Origin: Anaerocolumna aminovalerica
Lineage (GTDB): Bacteria; Bacillota; Clostridia; Lachnospirales; Lachnospiraceae
Assembly: GCF_900115365.1 (NCBI RefSeq)
Contig: NZ_FOWD01000006.1
Span: forward strand, 62,001 to 126,000
Reading direction: 5' to 3'
DNA: 64,000 nucleotides
How positions within the stretch are numbered: the stretch's first letter is position 1; each line of letters begins with the position of its first letter. A model generated the notes under the pieces. That model was not told the DNA's origin. It did no database searches and saw only the letters and a program-made list of their open reading frames with translations. The translations under genes and the position numbers were made by a program. Shown one piece after another: positions 54,623 through 63,066 of the stretch.

Positions 54623-54691
54623 TGTCTCTTTGTACCATCTCAAATAATAGGTGAAGAAGTTCTTCTAAGCAGGAAGTATTTTTCTTCACAT
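54623..54691. repeat. Intergenic repeat R2, copy 2
   Basis: It shares CATCTCAAATAATAG, AGAAGTTC and TTCTAAG with the copy at 4573-4641, but here AGTTCTTCTAAG is continuous, i.e. without the 32-bp palindrome. It occupies the gap between flgM and flgN. Confidence 0.6.
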
Positions 54692-54700
54692 TTTTACCGG

Positions 54701-54979
54701 TTAAATGATTTGATTAAAATAGTTCTCCACTAATTTATTAGCAACTTCTTCACCGGTCACATTATAAGTACCGGATTCTATACGTCTTTTAATGTCATTT
54801 ACTTTATCCATTCGAATATCTTCTGCTTTAGCAAGGGCTTTTTTAGCTACTTGATAATCCTTGCCTGTTCTTGAAATTTCTACATGATCTTTTGCAGAAA
54901 CTCCCTTTGTCTTGCTGGTTCTCACCGTATTATTCGTCTGGAGCATTTGTGTGATTTTGTTATATGCATCAATACGCAT
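54701..54979 (-). CDS. flgM: Anti-sigma-28 factor FlgM
   Basis: The product has 92 residues from 54979 (MRIDAYNKITQMLQ), with AGGAG upstream; the longer reading from 55090 would begin inside the promoter. FlgM's sigma-binding part is in the C-terminal half: AKKALAKAEDIRMDKVNDIKRR with GTYNVTGEEVANKLVE. FlgM holds sigma-D until the hook is finished. It is the first gene of the flgM-flgN-flgK-flgK-flgL-fliW-csrA operon and has a sigma-D promoter, so it limits its own regulon. Confidence 0.92.
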   Translation of the reverse strand: MRIDAYNKITQMLQTNNTVRTSKTKGVSAKDHVEISRTGKDYQVAKKALAKAEDIRMDKVNDIKRRIESGTYNVTGEEVANKLVENYFNQII

Positions 54980-55029
54980 TGTTCTTTCACTCCTATTTGT
55001 TCTTTCTACTATATTCTTATTTACATTAT

Positions 55030-55056
55030 TTATCGGACATTTCAGGGTTTTCATTA
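55030..55056 (-). promoter_or_regulatory. Sigma-D promoter of the flgM operon
   Basis: TAAT (55053-55056), 15 nt, TCCGATAA (55030-55037) on the minus strand fits the sigma-D consensus at all but two positions. Transcription would start about 45 nt before flgM. Confidence 0.75.
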
Positions 55057-55209
55057 TAGTTATATTGAATTTTTTCGTTTTCTTAGGCAATAAAATAAGC
55101 AGGCATACCTGTAAAAAGTAGTGTATACCTGCTAACCAGACTTATTTTTACCTTGAAGCTTGAATTCATAAAAATTGGCGTGACTGCATTTCTGATTACG
55201 ATGAATGCA

Positions 55210-56475
55210 TTAATATTTTATATTCTTTAATATGTCACAAAAGTCAAAGGTGGCAAAATAATCTTTGGGAGTTTCTGCCCTACGGATTAATTGTACTGAT
55301 CCGTCTTCTTTTAACAGTAATTCGGATGATCTTAATTTACCATTATAATTATAGCCCATTGCAAATCCGTGAGCTCCCGTATCATGAATCACAAGGAAAT
55401 CTCCCATATCAATCTTTGGAAGCATTCTATCCACCGCAAACTTGTCGTTATTCTCACACAAAGAACCGGTTATATCATATTTGTGATCACATGGCCCATC
55501 TTCTTTTCCCATAACCGTAATATGATGATATGCACCATACATAGCAGGTCTCATAAGATTGACTGCAGATGCATCTAAACCGATATACTCTTTATGGATA
55601 TGCTTCTCATGAATGGCAGTTGCCACCAAATGTCCATAAGGAGCTAACATATAACGACCTAACTCCGTAAAGATAGATACCTCGCCCATACCTGCTGGTA
55701 CCAGCACTTCTTCAAAAGTCTTTCTTACACCTTCACCAATTACCATAATATCATTTGGTTCCTGATCCGGCATATACGGTATTCCAATACCTCCGGATAA
55801 ATTTATGAACTTAATATCTGCACCTGTTTTTTCTTTTAATTCAACTGCCAATTCAAATAATACTCTTGCAAGGGTGGGATAATATTCATTAGAAACCGTA
55901 TTACTGGCTAAGAATGAGTGAATACCAAAGTTTTTTACTCCCTTGCTTTTTAATATTTTAAAACCTTCTACCATTTGTTCTTTCGTAAATCCAAATTTGG
56001 CTTCTCCCGGGTTATCCATAATATCCGTACTTATTTTAAATACTCCGCCGGGATTGTATCTGCATGAAATGGTTTCCGGAATTCCTGCAACCTTCTCCAG
56101 GAAATCAATGTGAGTAAAATCGTCCAGATTAATAGTTCCATTCATTTCTCTTGCTTTTATAAATTCTTCTGCCGGCGTTGCATTGGAAGAAAACATAATG
56201 TCATTTCCGCTGAATCCAATAGCTTCAGAAAGCATTAATTCTGTCATGGATGAACAGTCTGCTCCGCAGCCTTCTTCTTGCAGAATTTTTAATATAAAGG
56301 GATTTGGGGTGGCTTTTACCGCAAAATATTCTTTAAACCCGCTGTTCCAGGCAAATGCCTCTTTTAATCTTCTTGCATTTTCACGAATTCCTTTTTCGTC
56401 ATATATATGAAATGGCGTTGGATATTTCTTTGTGATTTCTTTCAATTGTTCTAATGTTACAAATGGTTTTTTCAT
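55210..56475 (-). CDS. lysA: Diaminopimelate decarboxylase
   Basis: The product has about 421 residues from 56475, which has AGGAAGGAG upstream; the first 10 residues of the longer reading lack one. It is a group IV PLP decarboxylase: the PLP Lys is in YFAVKATPNP, the glycine loop is INLSGGIGIPY, and the active-site Cys is in GSLCENNDKF. Substrate-side motifs (HSFLASNTV rather than the usual HIGSQ) differ from classic LysA, so a related amino-acid substrate cannot be excluded. It makes lysine from meso-diaminopimelate in most bacteria. No lysine riboswitch fold is seen upstream. Confidence 0.8.
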   Translation of the reverse strand: MKKPFVTLEQLKEITKKYPTPFHIYDEKGIRENARRLKEAFAWNSGFKEYFAVKATPNPFILKILQEEGCGADCSSMTELMLSEAIGFSGNDIMFSSNATPAEEFIKAREMNGTINLDDFTHIDFLEKVAGIPETISCRYNPGGVFKISTDIMDNPGEAKFGFTKEQMVEGFKILKSKGVKNFGIHSFLASNTVSNEYYPTLARVLFELAVELKEKTGADIKFINLSGGIGIPYMPDQEPNDIMVIGEGVRKTFEEVLVPAGMGEVSIFTELGRYMLAPYGHLVATAIHEKHIHKEYIGLDASAVNLMRPAMYGAYHHITVMGKEDGPCDHKYDITGSLCENNDKFAVDRMLPKIDMGDFLVIHDTGAHGFAMGYNYNGKLRSSELLLKEDGSVQLIRRAETPKDYFATFDFCDILKNIKY

Positions 56476-56903
56476 ACTGAACTCCTTCCTACTTATCTTA
56501 TGCATACAATCAATTACCGCTTCTTACTAACTCTTATATATTAACTTTAAAAGTTTTGGTTCAAATAAATAAAAATAATGAAGGCTGCCTATCATTAACC
56601 TCCATTGGACTAGTATATTTATACATTTTTAATTATTTATATAAATATATCTTAATATAAAAGGAATGTCAATGACTAAATTATTGAAAGATAGCCCTTT
56701 GAAATTATAATACTTCTTATCCTTTATTTCTTATTGGTTTTCCAGAATTGAGTGTATCACATATGCGGTCTATTTACAACTTTTTAACTGCATCTGCCTT
56801 ACTGATATTTTAGAAATGGTTTGATAAAGACTTAATCATCTTGCCCATAACATGTCTCTTCTGTCTCCTAAAGCATAAAGCGAACATACGATTGCTAAAA
56901 AAG
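56476..56903. other. Intergenic region between lysA and the topoisomerase pair
   Basis: AT-rich spacer of over 400 nt between divergent genes. I see no conserved fold, gene or repeat here, apart from weak AT-rich hairpins. Confidence 0.5.
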
Positions 56904-56932
56904 TGGATTTTTATTGGAAAATATGTTACAAT
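56904..56932 (+). promoter_or_regulatory. Possible promoter of the topoisomerase operon
   Basis: TACAAT (56927-56932) is preceded after 17 nt by TGGATT (56904-56909), a poor -35. A GGAAAGGAATTG site precedes the start codon at 56966. Confidence 0.3.
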
Positions 56933-56965
56933 ATCACTTATGTTTATAAGGAAAGGAATTGAATA

Positions 56966-58897
56966 ATGGAACAATATACAGGAAGTCAAATCGTGGTCTT
57001 AGAAGGACTAGAGGCAGTTAGAAAACGTCCCGGAATGTATATAGGAAGTACCGGACCTCGTGGATTACATCATTTGATATGGGAGATTCTTGATAATGGA
57101 ATCGACGAACATCTTGCCGGCTATTGTACAGAAATACATGTAAAACTTCAAAAAGATGGTGGTATCGCAATTGCTGATAACGGACGTGGTATACCCGTAG
57201 ATATTCATCCAACTAAAAAAATTCCTACCGTTAGAGTTGTTTATACCATTCTTCACGCAGGTGGTAAGTTCGGAAGCTCTGTTTATAAAGTATCCGGTGG
57301 CCTTCATGGGGTTGGTGCATCTGTTGTCAACGCATTATCCAGTCGAATGATTATTGAAATCAGACGTGATGGAAAAGTCTATAGAGATGAGTACGAAAAA
57401 GGTGGACATCCTATTGTAAAGCTGGAAGACGGTACGCTTCCAGTAACTGGAAAATGCAATAAAAGTGATACAGGAACAAAAGTGACCTTCTACCCGGACA
57501 GTACTATATTTGAAACTGTTGAATTTAAAGGAGACACAATAAAGAAGAAATTAAAAGAGATTGCATATTTAAATAAAAATTTGATTATTCATTATGAAGA
57601 TCAATTAACCGGAGAAAAAGTAACCTATCAGGAAGAGTTCGGTATAAAGAGTTTTGTTTCCTATTTAAACCGGGAAGCAATCAGCATTCATGATGAACCT
57701 ATTTATATTGAAGGCCAAAGTGGTGATATTGAAGTAGAAGTTGCATTTCAATATACCAACTCCTTTGTAGAACAAATAAATGCATATTGTAACCGTATTA
57801 ATGTTGTAGACGGAGGTACTTTAGTTACCGGTTTTAAAACTGCATTAACCAGAGTTATGAATCAGTATGCCCGGGAGCTTGGAATCTTGAAAGAAAAGGA
57901 CGAAAACTTTGATGGAAAAGATATTCGTAACGGTCTAGTGGCCATCGTCTCCATCAAACATCCTGATCCCCAATTCGAAGGCCAGACGAAAACCAAGCTT
58001 GGCAATACAGATGCCAAAAGTGCTGTAGATGAAGTATTTGCAGCGGAAGTACAAAGATACTTTGATAAAAATGTTGAGATACTTAGGATTATACTTGAGA
58101 ACTCTCTAAAGTCTTATAATGCCAGAAAAGCAGGTGATAAAGCTCGTAATGCTGTCTTAAAGCAACTTTACGATGTAGATACAAGAAGCAAATTAGCTTC
58201 CTGCTCTTCTAAAAAACCAGAGGAATGTGAAGTTTATATAGTCGAGGGTGATTCCGCAGGCGGCACGGTTAAAACAGCCCGTAATCGCAGAACCCAAGCT
58301 GTATTACCTTTACGTGGTAAAATTCTAAATGTAGAAAAGGCTTCTTTAGAAAAAATACTTTTAAATAATGAAATCAAATCCATGATTGCATCTTTTGGCT
58401 GCGGTATTGGAGATGATTTTGATATTACAAAGCTTCGTTACGATAAAATTATAATACTAACCGATGCTGATGTGGATGGTGCTCACATTAGTACTCTCTT
58501 ACTGACCTTCTTTTACCGTTTCATGCCTGAGTTAATACTGGAGGGCAAGGTATACCGTGGACTTCCACCATTATATAAAGTGGATTATGAATACATGGAA
58601 AAGAGCAAGAAAAAGAGAGAATCCAAATATTTATTTAACGACTTCCAGTTGGACAAGTTTCGAAAAAACCTGGATAACAAAATAATATCTTTACAGCGTT
58701 ATAAAGGTCTTGGAGAAATGGATGCAAACCAGTTATGGGAAACAACTTTAAACCCAGAAACACGTACCCTTGCCCAGGTTACAATCAGTGATACCGTCGA
58801 AGCCGATGAAGTCACTACTACACTAATGAGTAGCAGTGTTCCACCAAGACGTGAATTTATAATGGAAGAAGCAAAGTATGCTAAATTAGATATATAA
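56966..58897 (+). CDS. parE: Type II topoisomerase B subunit, topoisomerase IV-like
   Basis: The 643-residue ATPase subunit has the GHKL motifs EILDNGIDEHLAG and DNGRGIPVD, then LHGVGASVVNALS. The Toprim domain has VEGDSAGGTVKTARNRRTQ, LPLRGKILNVEKA and TDADVDGAHI. Classical GyrB has GSAKQGRDR at the second motif; GTVKTARNR is diverged, and the pair stands away from dnaA/gyrB context. With the A subunit lacking a GyrA box, I read the pair as topoisomerase IV-like, acting in decatenation of chromosomes. A second gyrase-like pair is the alternative. The A subunit gene follows 82 nt later. Confidence 0.75.
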   Translation: MEQYTGSQIVVLEGLEAVRKRPGMYIGSTGPRGLHHLIWEILDNGIDEHLAGYCTEIHVKLQKDGGIAIADNGRGIPVDIHPTKKIPTVRVVYTILHAGGKFGSSVYKVSGGLHGVGASVVNALSSRMIIEIRRDGKVYRDEYEKGGHPIVKLEDGTLPVTGKCNKSDTGTKVTFYPDSTIFETVEFKGDTIKKKLKEIAYLNKNLIIHYEDQLTGEKVTYQEEFGIKSFVSYLNREAISIHDEPIYIEGQSGDIEVEVAFQYTNSFVEQINAYCNRINVVDGGTLVTGFKTALTRVMNQYARELGILKEKDENFDGKDIRNGLVAIVSIKHPDPQFEGQTKTKLGNTDAKSAVDEVFAAEVQRYFDKNVEILRIILENSLKSYNARKAGDKARNAVLKQLYDVDTRSKLASCSSKKPEECEVYIVEGDSAGGTVKTARNRRTQAVLPLRGKILNVEKASLEKILLNNEIKSMIASFGCGIGDDFDITKLRYDKIIILTDADVDGAHISTLLLTFFYRFMPELILEGKVYRGLPPLYKVDYEYMEKSKKKRESKYLFNDFQLDKFRKNLDNKIISLQRYKGLGEMDANQLWETTLNPETRTLAQVTISDTVEADEVTTTLMSSSVPPRREFIMEEAKYAKLDI

Positions 58898-58979
58898 TTT
58901 GTATTAGAAGAAAAAAGTATTCACCAATTATTATTAAGAACTTGAACAACATTAACAATATCATATTCAGGAGGACTCC

Positions 58980-61226
58980 ATGAGTAAAAATACAGATAAT
59001 ATTATTCAGATGGATTTTTCAGAAGAAATGAAGAATTCATACCGAGATTACGCCATGAGCGTTATTATAGCCAGAGCACTACCAGATGTGCGGGATGGTT
59101 TAAAGCCAGTTCAAAGAAGAATCCTTTTTGCCATGAAAGAACTTGGCCTTGATCCAAAGAAACCACATAGAAAGAGTGCCCGTATTGTCGGTGATACAAT
59201 GGGTAAATATCATCCTCATGGCGATAGCTCTATATATGATGCATTGGTGCATATGACAGAAGACTACTCTTTATCCATACCATTGGTTGACGGTCATGGA
59301 AACTTTGGCTCCATTGATGGTGATGGTGCTGCTGCCATGCGTTATACCGAGGCAAGGTTATCCGAAGGCGCTATGACCATGCTTGATAATTTAGATAAAG
59401 GATTAGTAGAATTCGTTCCTAACTTTGATGATAGTGAGAAAGAACCTTCTGTTCTTCCTTCTATGATACCAAATCTTTTAATTAATGGTACAACGGGTAT
59501 TGCAGTAGGTATGGCTACCAACATTCCTCCTCATAATCCCGGGGAAGTAATCGATGGTGCCATAGCTTATATTGATAATCCTGATATAACTAACATAAAA
59601 TTAATGAAGTACATTCCAGGGCCTGATTTTCCTACGGGAGGTACCATTATCAATCAAAGTGATATAGAACAAATCTATGAAACCGGGGAAGGCAAACTCC
59701 GTGTTCGTGGAAAAGTAGACATTGAAAATGGTGATTCCGGCCGTAAAAATATAGTTATTACCGAAATACCTTATACCGTAGCAGGAAATAAAACCAAGCT
59801 GGTAGAAAGCCTTGTTAATCTTATGAAGGATAAGGTATTTGATGAAATATACGACGTAAGAGATGAGTCTTCCAAAGAAGGTATCCGCATTGTTGTAGAA
59901 GTGAAAAAAGATAGAGATATAGATAACCTTTTAAATGGCCTTTACAAAAAGTCTCAGATGGAAGATACATATGGTGTGAATCTTTTAGCAGTAAAAGAAC
60001 AACAACCTATTGTATTTAACTTAAAAATGATGCTAAAAGAATTCGTTGATTTTCAGGAAGAACTTTATACCAAAGAATATCAGCATCTATTAGCAAAAGC
60101 ACAAGATCGTTCAGAAATTGTAAATGGTTTAATTCGTGCAACTGATATAATCGATTTAATCATTGAAATACTTCGTGGAAGCAGCTCTATCAAGCAGGCA
60201 AAAGCATGTTTAACAAACGGTATTACTGAAGACATAAAATTTAAATCAAAAGCCTCGGAAAAACAGGCTTCTACTCTTGATTTTACCGACCGCCAGGCAG
60301 AAGCTATTCTTTCTATGCAATTGAGTAAATTAATTGGTTTAGAGATTTTAAAATTACATGAAGAAAATGATGCTCTATTAAAAAGTATTATGGAGTATAA
60401 AACCATTCTTGGTGATAAAAATGAATTATACAAAGTGATCAAAGGTCGCTTAAAAGAATATAAAAAGAAATTCAATCATCCGAGACGCACCTTACTTACA
60501 AATGAAAATAATGCAGAATATGTAGTAGAAGAAAAAGTAGAAGACATTTATGTCTTAATCGATAAGTTCGGCTATACCAAGTCTCTGGATTCTGTAAGCT
60601 TCTCAAGAGCTGCTGAAGAAACCTTAAAAGAGTTCAATCATATTATTTTAATGAAAAATACAGACAAGCTCTGTATTTTCACAGCAGAAGGTAACATGCA
60701 TCAGGTGAAAGCCTCTGCAATACCAAAATGTAAGATTAAAGATAAGGGTGTTCTCATTCATAATCTTTGTAAAGTAGATAAAGAAAATATTATTCTCTAT
60801 ACCTCATTTGAAGAATTATTTGAATCACAATTGGTATTTTCAACTAAATATGGTTATATTAAATTGGTGTCAGGAGTTGAATTTGAAACCAACCGTTCCA
60901 TGGTAGTTGCAACAAAACTTGAAGATGGTGATGAAGTAGTAAATATCATTATGTTGTCAGCTAGTGATGTGTTATCCGGTGACAGAAAAGTAATAATCTT
61001 AACAGAGAAAGGTCTTTCTTTAGGATTTTCGTTAGATGAAGTGAGTGAAATGAAGAAAACCGGGCGGGGAGTTAAATCCATAGCACTAGAACAGAAAGAT
61101 TATGTAGTATTTACAACCGTTTTAAAAACATCAGATGAAGTATTTATTTATGAAGGAAAAGAATTAAGTGCTAAGAAAGTTAGAAACAGAAAACGTGGTC
61201 AGAAAGGCCAAAAGGCACAATTATAG
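58980..61226 (+). CDS. parC: Type II topoisomerase A subunit, topoisomerase IV-like
   Basis: The 748-residue DNA-cleaving subunit has the active Tyr in [11 protein letters not shown] and the quinolone region [12 protein letters not shown] in its wild-type form (Ser, Asp). The breakage-reunion core extends to about 490. The C-terminal propeller (about 500-735) lacks a GyrA box (QxRGGxG) at the first blade, which argues against supercoiling activity and for ParC. A basic Arg/Lys/Gln tail ends the protein. AGGAGG lies before the start, and a strong terminator follows. Confidence 0.75.
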   Translation: MSKNTDNIIQMDFSEEMKNSYRDYAMSVIIARALPDVRDGLKPVQRRILFAMKELGLDPKKPHRKSARIVGDTMGKYHPHGDSSIYDALVHMTEDYSLSIPLVDGHGNFGSIDGDGAAAMRYTEARLSEGAMTMLDNLDKGLVEFVPNFDDSEKEPSVLPSMIPNLLINGTTGIAVGMATNIPPHNPGEVIDGAIAYIDNPDITNIKLMKYIPGPDFPTGGTIINQSDIEQIYETGEGKLRVRGKVDIENGDSGRKNIVITEIPYTVAGNKTKLVESLVNLMKDKVFDEIYDVRDESSKEGIRIVVEVKKDRDIDNLLNGLYKKSQMEDTYGVNLLAVKEQQPIVFNLKMMLKEFVDFQEELYTKEYQHLLAKAQDRSEIVNGLIRATDIIDLIIEILRGSSSIKQAKACLTNGITEDIKFKSKASEKQASTLDFTDRQAEAILSMQLSKLIGLEILKLHEENDALLKSIMEYKTILGDKNELYKVIKGRLKEYKKKFNHPRRTLLTNENNAEYVVEEKVEDIYVLIDKFGYTKSLDSVSFSRAAEETLKEFNHIILMKNTDKLCIFTAEGNMHQVKASAIPKCKIKDKGVLIHNLCKVDKENIILYTSFEELFESQLVFSTKYGYIKLVSGVEFETNRSMVVATKLEDGDEVVNIIMLSASDVLSGDRKVIILTEKGLSLGFSLDEVSEMKKTGRGVKSIALEQKDYVVFTTVLKTSDEVFIYEGKELSAKKVRNRKRGQKGQKAQL

Positions 61227-61261
61227 TAAAAGTAGGTAATACTAATCCCCATATGAACCTT

Positions 61262-61311
61262 AAAAAAACTTCGGAGGAGGCTTTATACGTAAGCCTTTTC
61301 CGAAGTTTTTT
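61262..61311 (+). terminator. Terminator of the topoisomerase operon
   Basis: AAAAAACTTCGG pairs with CCGAAGTTTTTT, with an inner AGGCTT/AAGCCT stem, and ends in a T run. It is 36 nt after the stop. Confidence 0.9.
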
Positions 61312-61381
61312 AGTGCTTCTAAATGTTGATTACTATTAAATAAAGCATTCTTTCAACATTTTTAAAGACAAATATAATATA

Positions 61382-61462
61382 GGGGCGGTTGTAAAACTAT
61401 TATTCTACGGTTATAATTCGATTTTTAGTATATACTGAGAATGATATTTTACAGGCTGCCCC
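61382..61462 (-). terminator. Possible terminator after the pyrimidine-nucleoside phosphorylase gene
   Basis: GGGGC with GCCCC, then TGTAAAA with TTTTACA, form a two-part stem around a long loop. There is only a short T-poor tract after it on the minus strand, so this is weak. Confidence 0.35.
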
Positions 61463-61473
61463 TTCAGTATTTA

Positions 61474-62799
61474 CTAAACAAATTTTTCAACCTTATCTTT
61501 TTCAATTCTTGCAAAAATCAATGGTTCTAACTTAATTGGTTTTTCCTCTATCTTAATTGCATTTAATAAGATTCTTTCTGATTCCGCTAAACTTTCTTCT
61601 TTGGAAGTATAAAGAGTGGCTAATATTTCGCCTTTATTTACGTATTCTCCCACTTTCTTATTCAGGATGATTCCAGCGGAATAATCAATGGAATCTTCTT
61701 TTTTCTCTCTGCCGGCACCAAGAACCAAAGAGGAGATTCCACATTGTTCTGTATTCATATGGGTAATGTACCCTTCCATACTTGCTATTACTTTTCTTTC
61801 ATATGGTGCTTTCGCGAAATTGTTGGTATCCTTAAGAACAGAACTGTCTCCCCCTTGAGCTTCCACCATTTCAATTAGCTTTTGGAAAGCAGCTCCACTT
61901 GCTATTGCTTCCTCAGACATCTTTCTGCATTCCTCCAAAGTGCCTTTACCGGATAAGAATAGCATATTAGAAGCCAGATGCAGGCAAACTTCAGTTAAAT
62001 CCCTGGGACCTTTATTATGTAATGTATCCACTACTTCAATAATCTCCAAAGAGTTACCAATGGCAAATCCAAGAGGTATATCCATATCAGTAATCAAAGC
62101 TACCGTTTTCTTACCTGCATGTTCCCCGATTGCTACCATCTTCTTTGCCAGTTCAATGGAACCATCTAAGGTTTTCATAAAAGCACCGCTTCCGGTCTTA
62201 ACATCTAATAGAATACAGTCATTTCCCGCAGCTAGCTTTTTACTCATAATAGATGCCGCAATTAAAGGGATGCTGTCAACAGTTGCAGTAACGTCCCTTA
62301 ATGCATATAATTTCTTATCCGCCGGTGCCAGGTTACCTGATTGGCCGATCACGCATAAACCGGTTTTATTTACAATATCAATGAACTTTTCCTGAGGAAT
62401 GGAAGTCTCCATTCCAGGAATGGATTCCATCTTATCCACAGTTCCACCGGTATGTCCTAAGCCCCTACCTGACATCTTGGCAACCTTGCCACCACATGCA
62501 GCCACGATAGGAGCAATAATTAATGAAGTTTTATCTCCTACACCACCGGTGGAGTGTTTATCCACTTTAATTCCATCAATTCCGGATAAATCCACCATAT
62601 CTCCGGAATGAGCCATTGCGTCTGTTAATATTGTTGTCTCTATATCTGTCATGCCCTGAAAGTAGATTGCCATTAGCATGGCGGACATTTGGTAATCAGG
62701 AATATTGCCCAATACATATTCCTGTATCATAAAACGGATTTCTTCCTCTGCTAAGATACCTCCGTTTCTCTTTTTCATGATAATATCATACATTCTCAT
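61474..62799 (-). CDS. pdp: Pyrimidine-nucleoside phosphorylase
   Basis: The 441-residue enzyme splits thymidine, uridine or deoxyuridine into base and (deoxy)ribose 1-phosphate. The thymidine/pyrimidine phosphorylase signature is complete: MSGRGLGHTGGTVDKMES (about 108-125) and DKHSTGGVGDKTS before it. The C-terminal domain (about 340-441) follows the family pattern. It lies next to a nucleoside-type ABC permease gene on the same strand, so uptake and use of nucleosides are linked. The start follows AGGAG. Confidence 0.95.
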   Translation of the reverse strand: MRMYDIIMKKRNGGILAEEEIRFMIQEYVLGNIPDYQMSAMLMAIYFQGMTDIETTILTDAMAHSGDMVDLSGIDGIKVDKHSTGGVGDKTSLIIAPIVAACGGKVAKMSGRGLGHTGGTVDKMESIPGMETSIPQEKFIDIVNKTGLCVIGQSGNLAPADKKLYALRDVTATVDSIPLIAASIMSKKLAAGNDCILLDVKTGSGAFMKTLDGSIELAKKMVAIGEHAGKKTVALITDMDIPLGFAIGNSLEIIEVVDTLHNKGPRDLTEVCLHLASNMLFLSGKGTLEECRKMSEEAIASGAAFQKLIEMVEAQGGDSSVLKDTNNFAKAPYERKVIASMEGYITHMNTEQCGISSLVLGAGREKKEDSIDYSAGIILNKKVGEYVNKGEILATLYTSKEESLAESERILLNAIKIEEKPIKLEPLIFARIEKDKVEKFV

Positions 62800-62838
62800 A
62801 AGATCACTCTCCTTCTAAAAACAAATTGAAAAGCCAAA

Positions 62839-62973
62839 GGGGATATTCCACTTGCCTATAGGCAAGTTTATCCCCTTACGCTACGGCTCTAACCTCATTG
62901 CCAATACGCCGCGGCATTTAGCAGGAGCCCTAACTCCTGCTGAAACAGGCAAGTCCGTTTCCCTGATGAGGTT
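62839..62973. repeat. Structured intergenic element R1, copy 2
   Basis: Aligns over its whole length with 3552-3667. The first hairpin is GGGGATA/TATCCCC and contains an extra palindrome CTTGCCTATAGGCAAG (62851-62866) absent from copy 1. The outer stem is AACCTCAT (62891-62898) with ATGAGGTT (62966-62973), a perfect match. It encloses TGCC/GGCA, AGCAGGAG/CTCCTGCT and CAGG/CCTG hairpins. It lies between the nucleoside permease and pdp. Confidence 0.75.
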
Positions 62974-62982
62974 AAATCAAAC

Positions 62983-63042
62983 TTGGCGAAGAATCTCCAT
63001 TTTTCCATGTTACGAGATCTTCGCCAATTCAACTTTGTTGAA
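62983..63042 (-). terminator. Hairpins after the nucleoside permease gene
   Basis: TTGGCGAAG and CTTCGCCAA, extended by ATCTC/GAGAT with one bulge, form a long stem (62983-63027). A small TTCAAC/GTTGAA hairpin (63028-63042) precedes it on the minus strand. The T tract is poor, so this may be a weak terminator or a barrier protecting the permease mRNA. Confidence 0.5.
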
Positions 63043-63066
63043 TTTCTGCTCCGAATTACATACTAA

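Noticed and set aside
56476-56965. Lysine riboswitch upstream of lysA
   Set aside because: No long conserved multi-helix fold or terminator is seen near the lysA start, and the region is simple AT-rich sequence.
62940-62973. Hammerhead ribozyme in element R1 (CTGATGAG and GAAA are both present)
   Set aside because: The order of the core pieces and the stems around them do not fit any of the three circular forms, and no NUH cleavage site lies between stems III and I.
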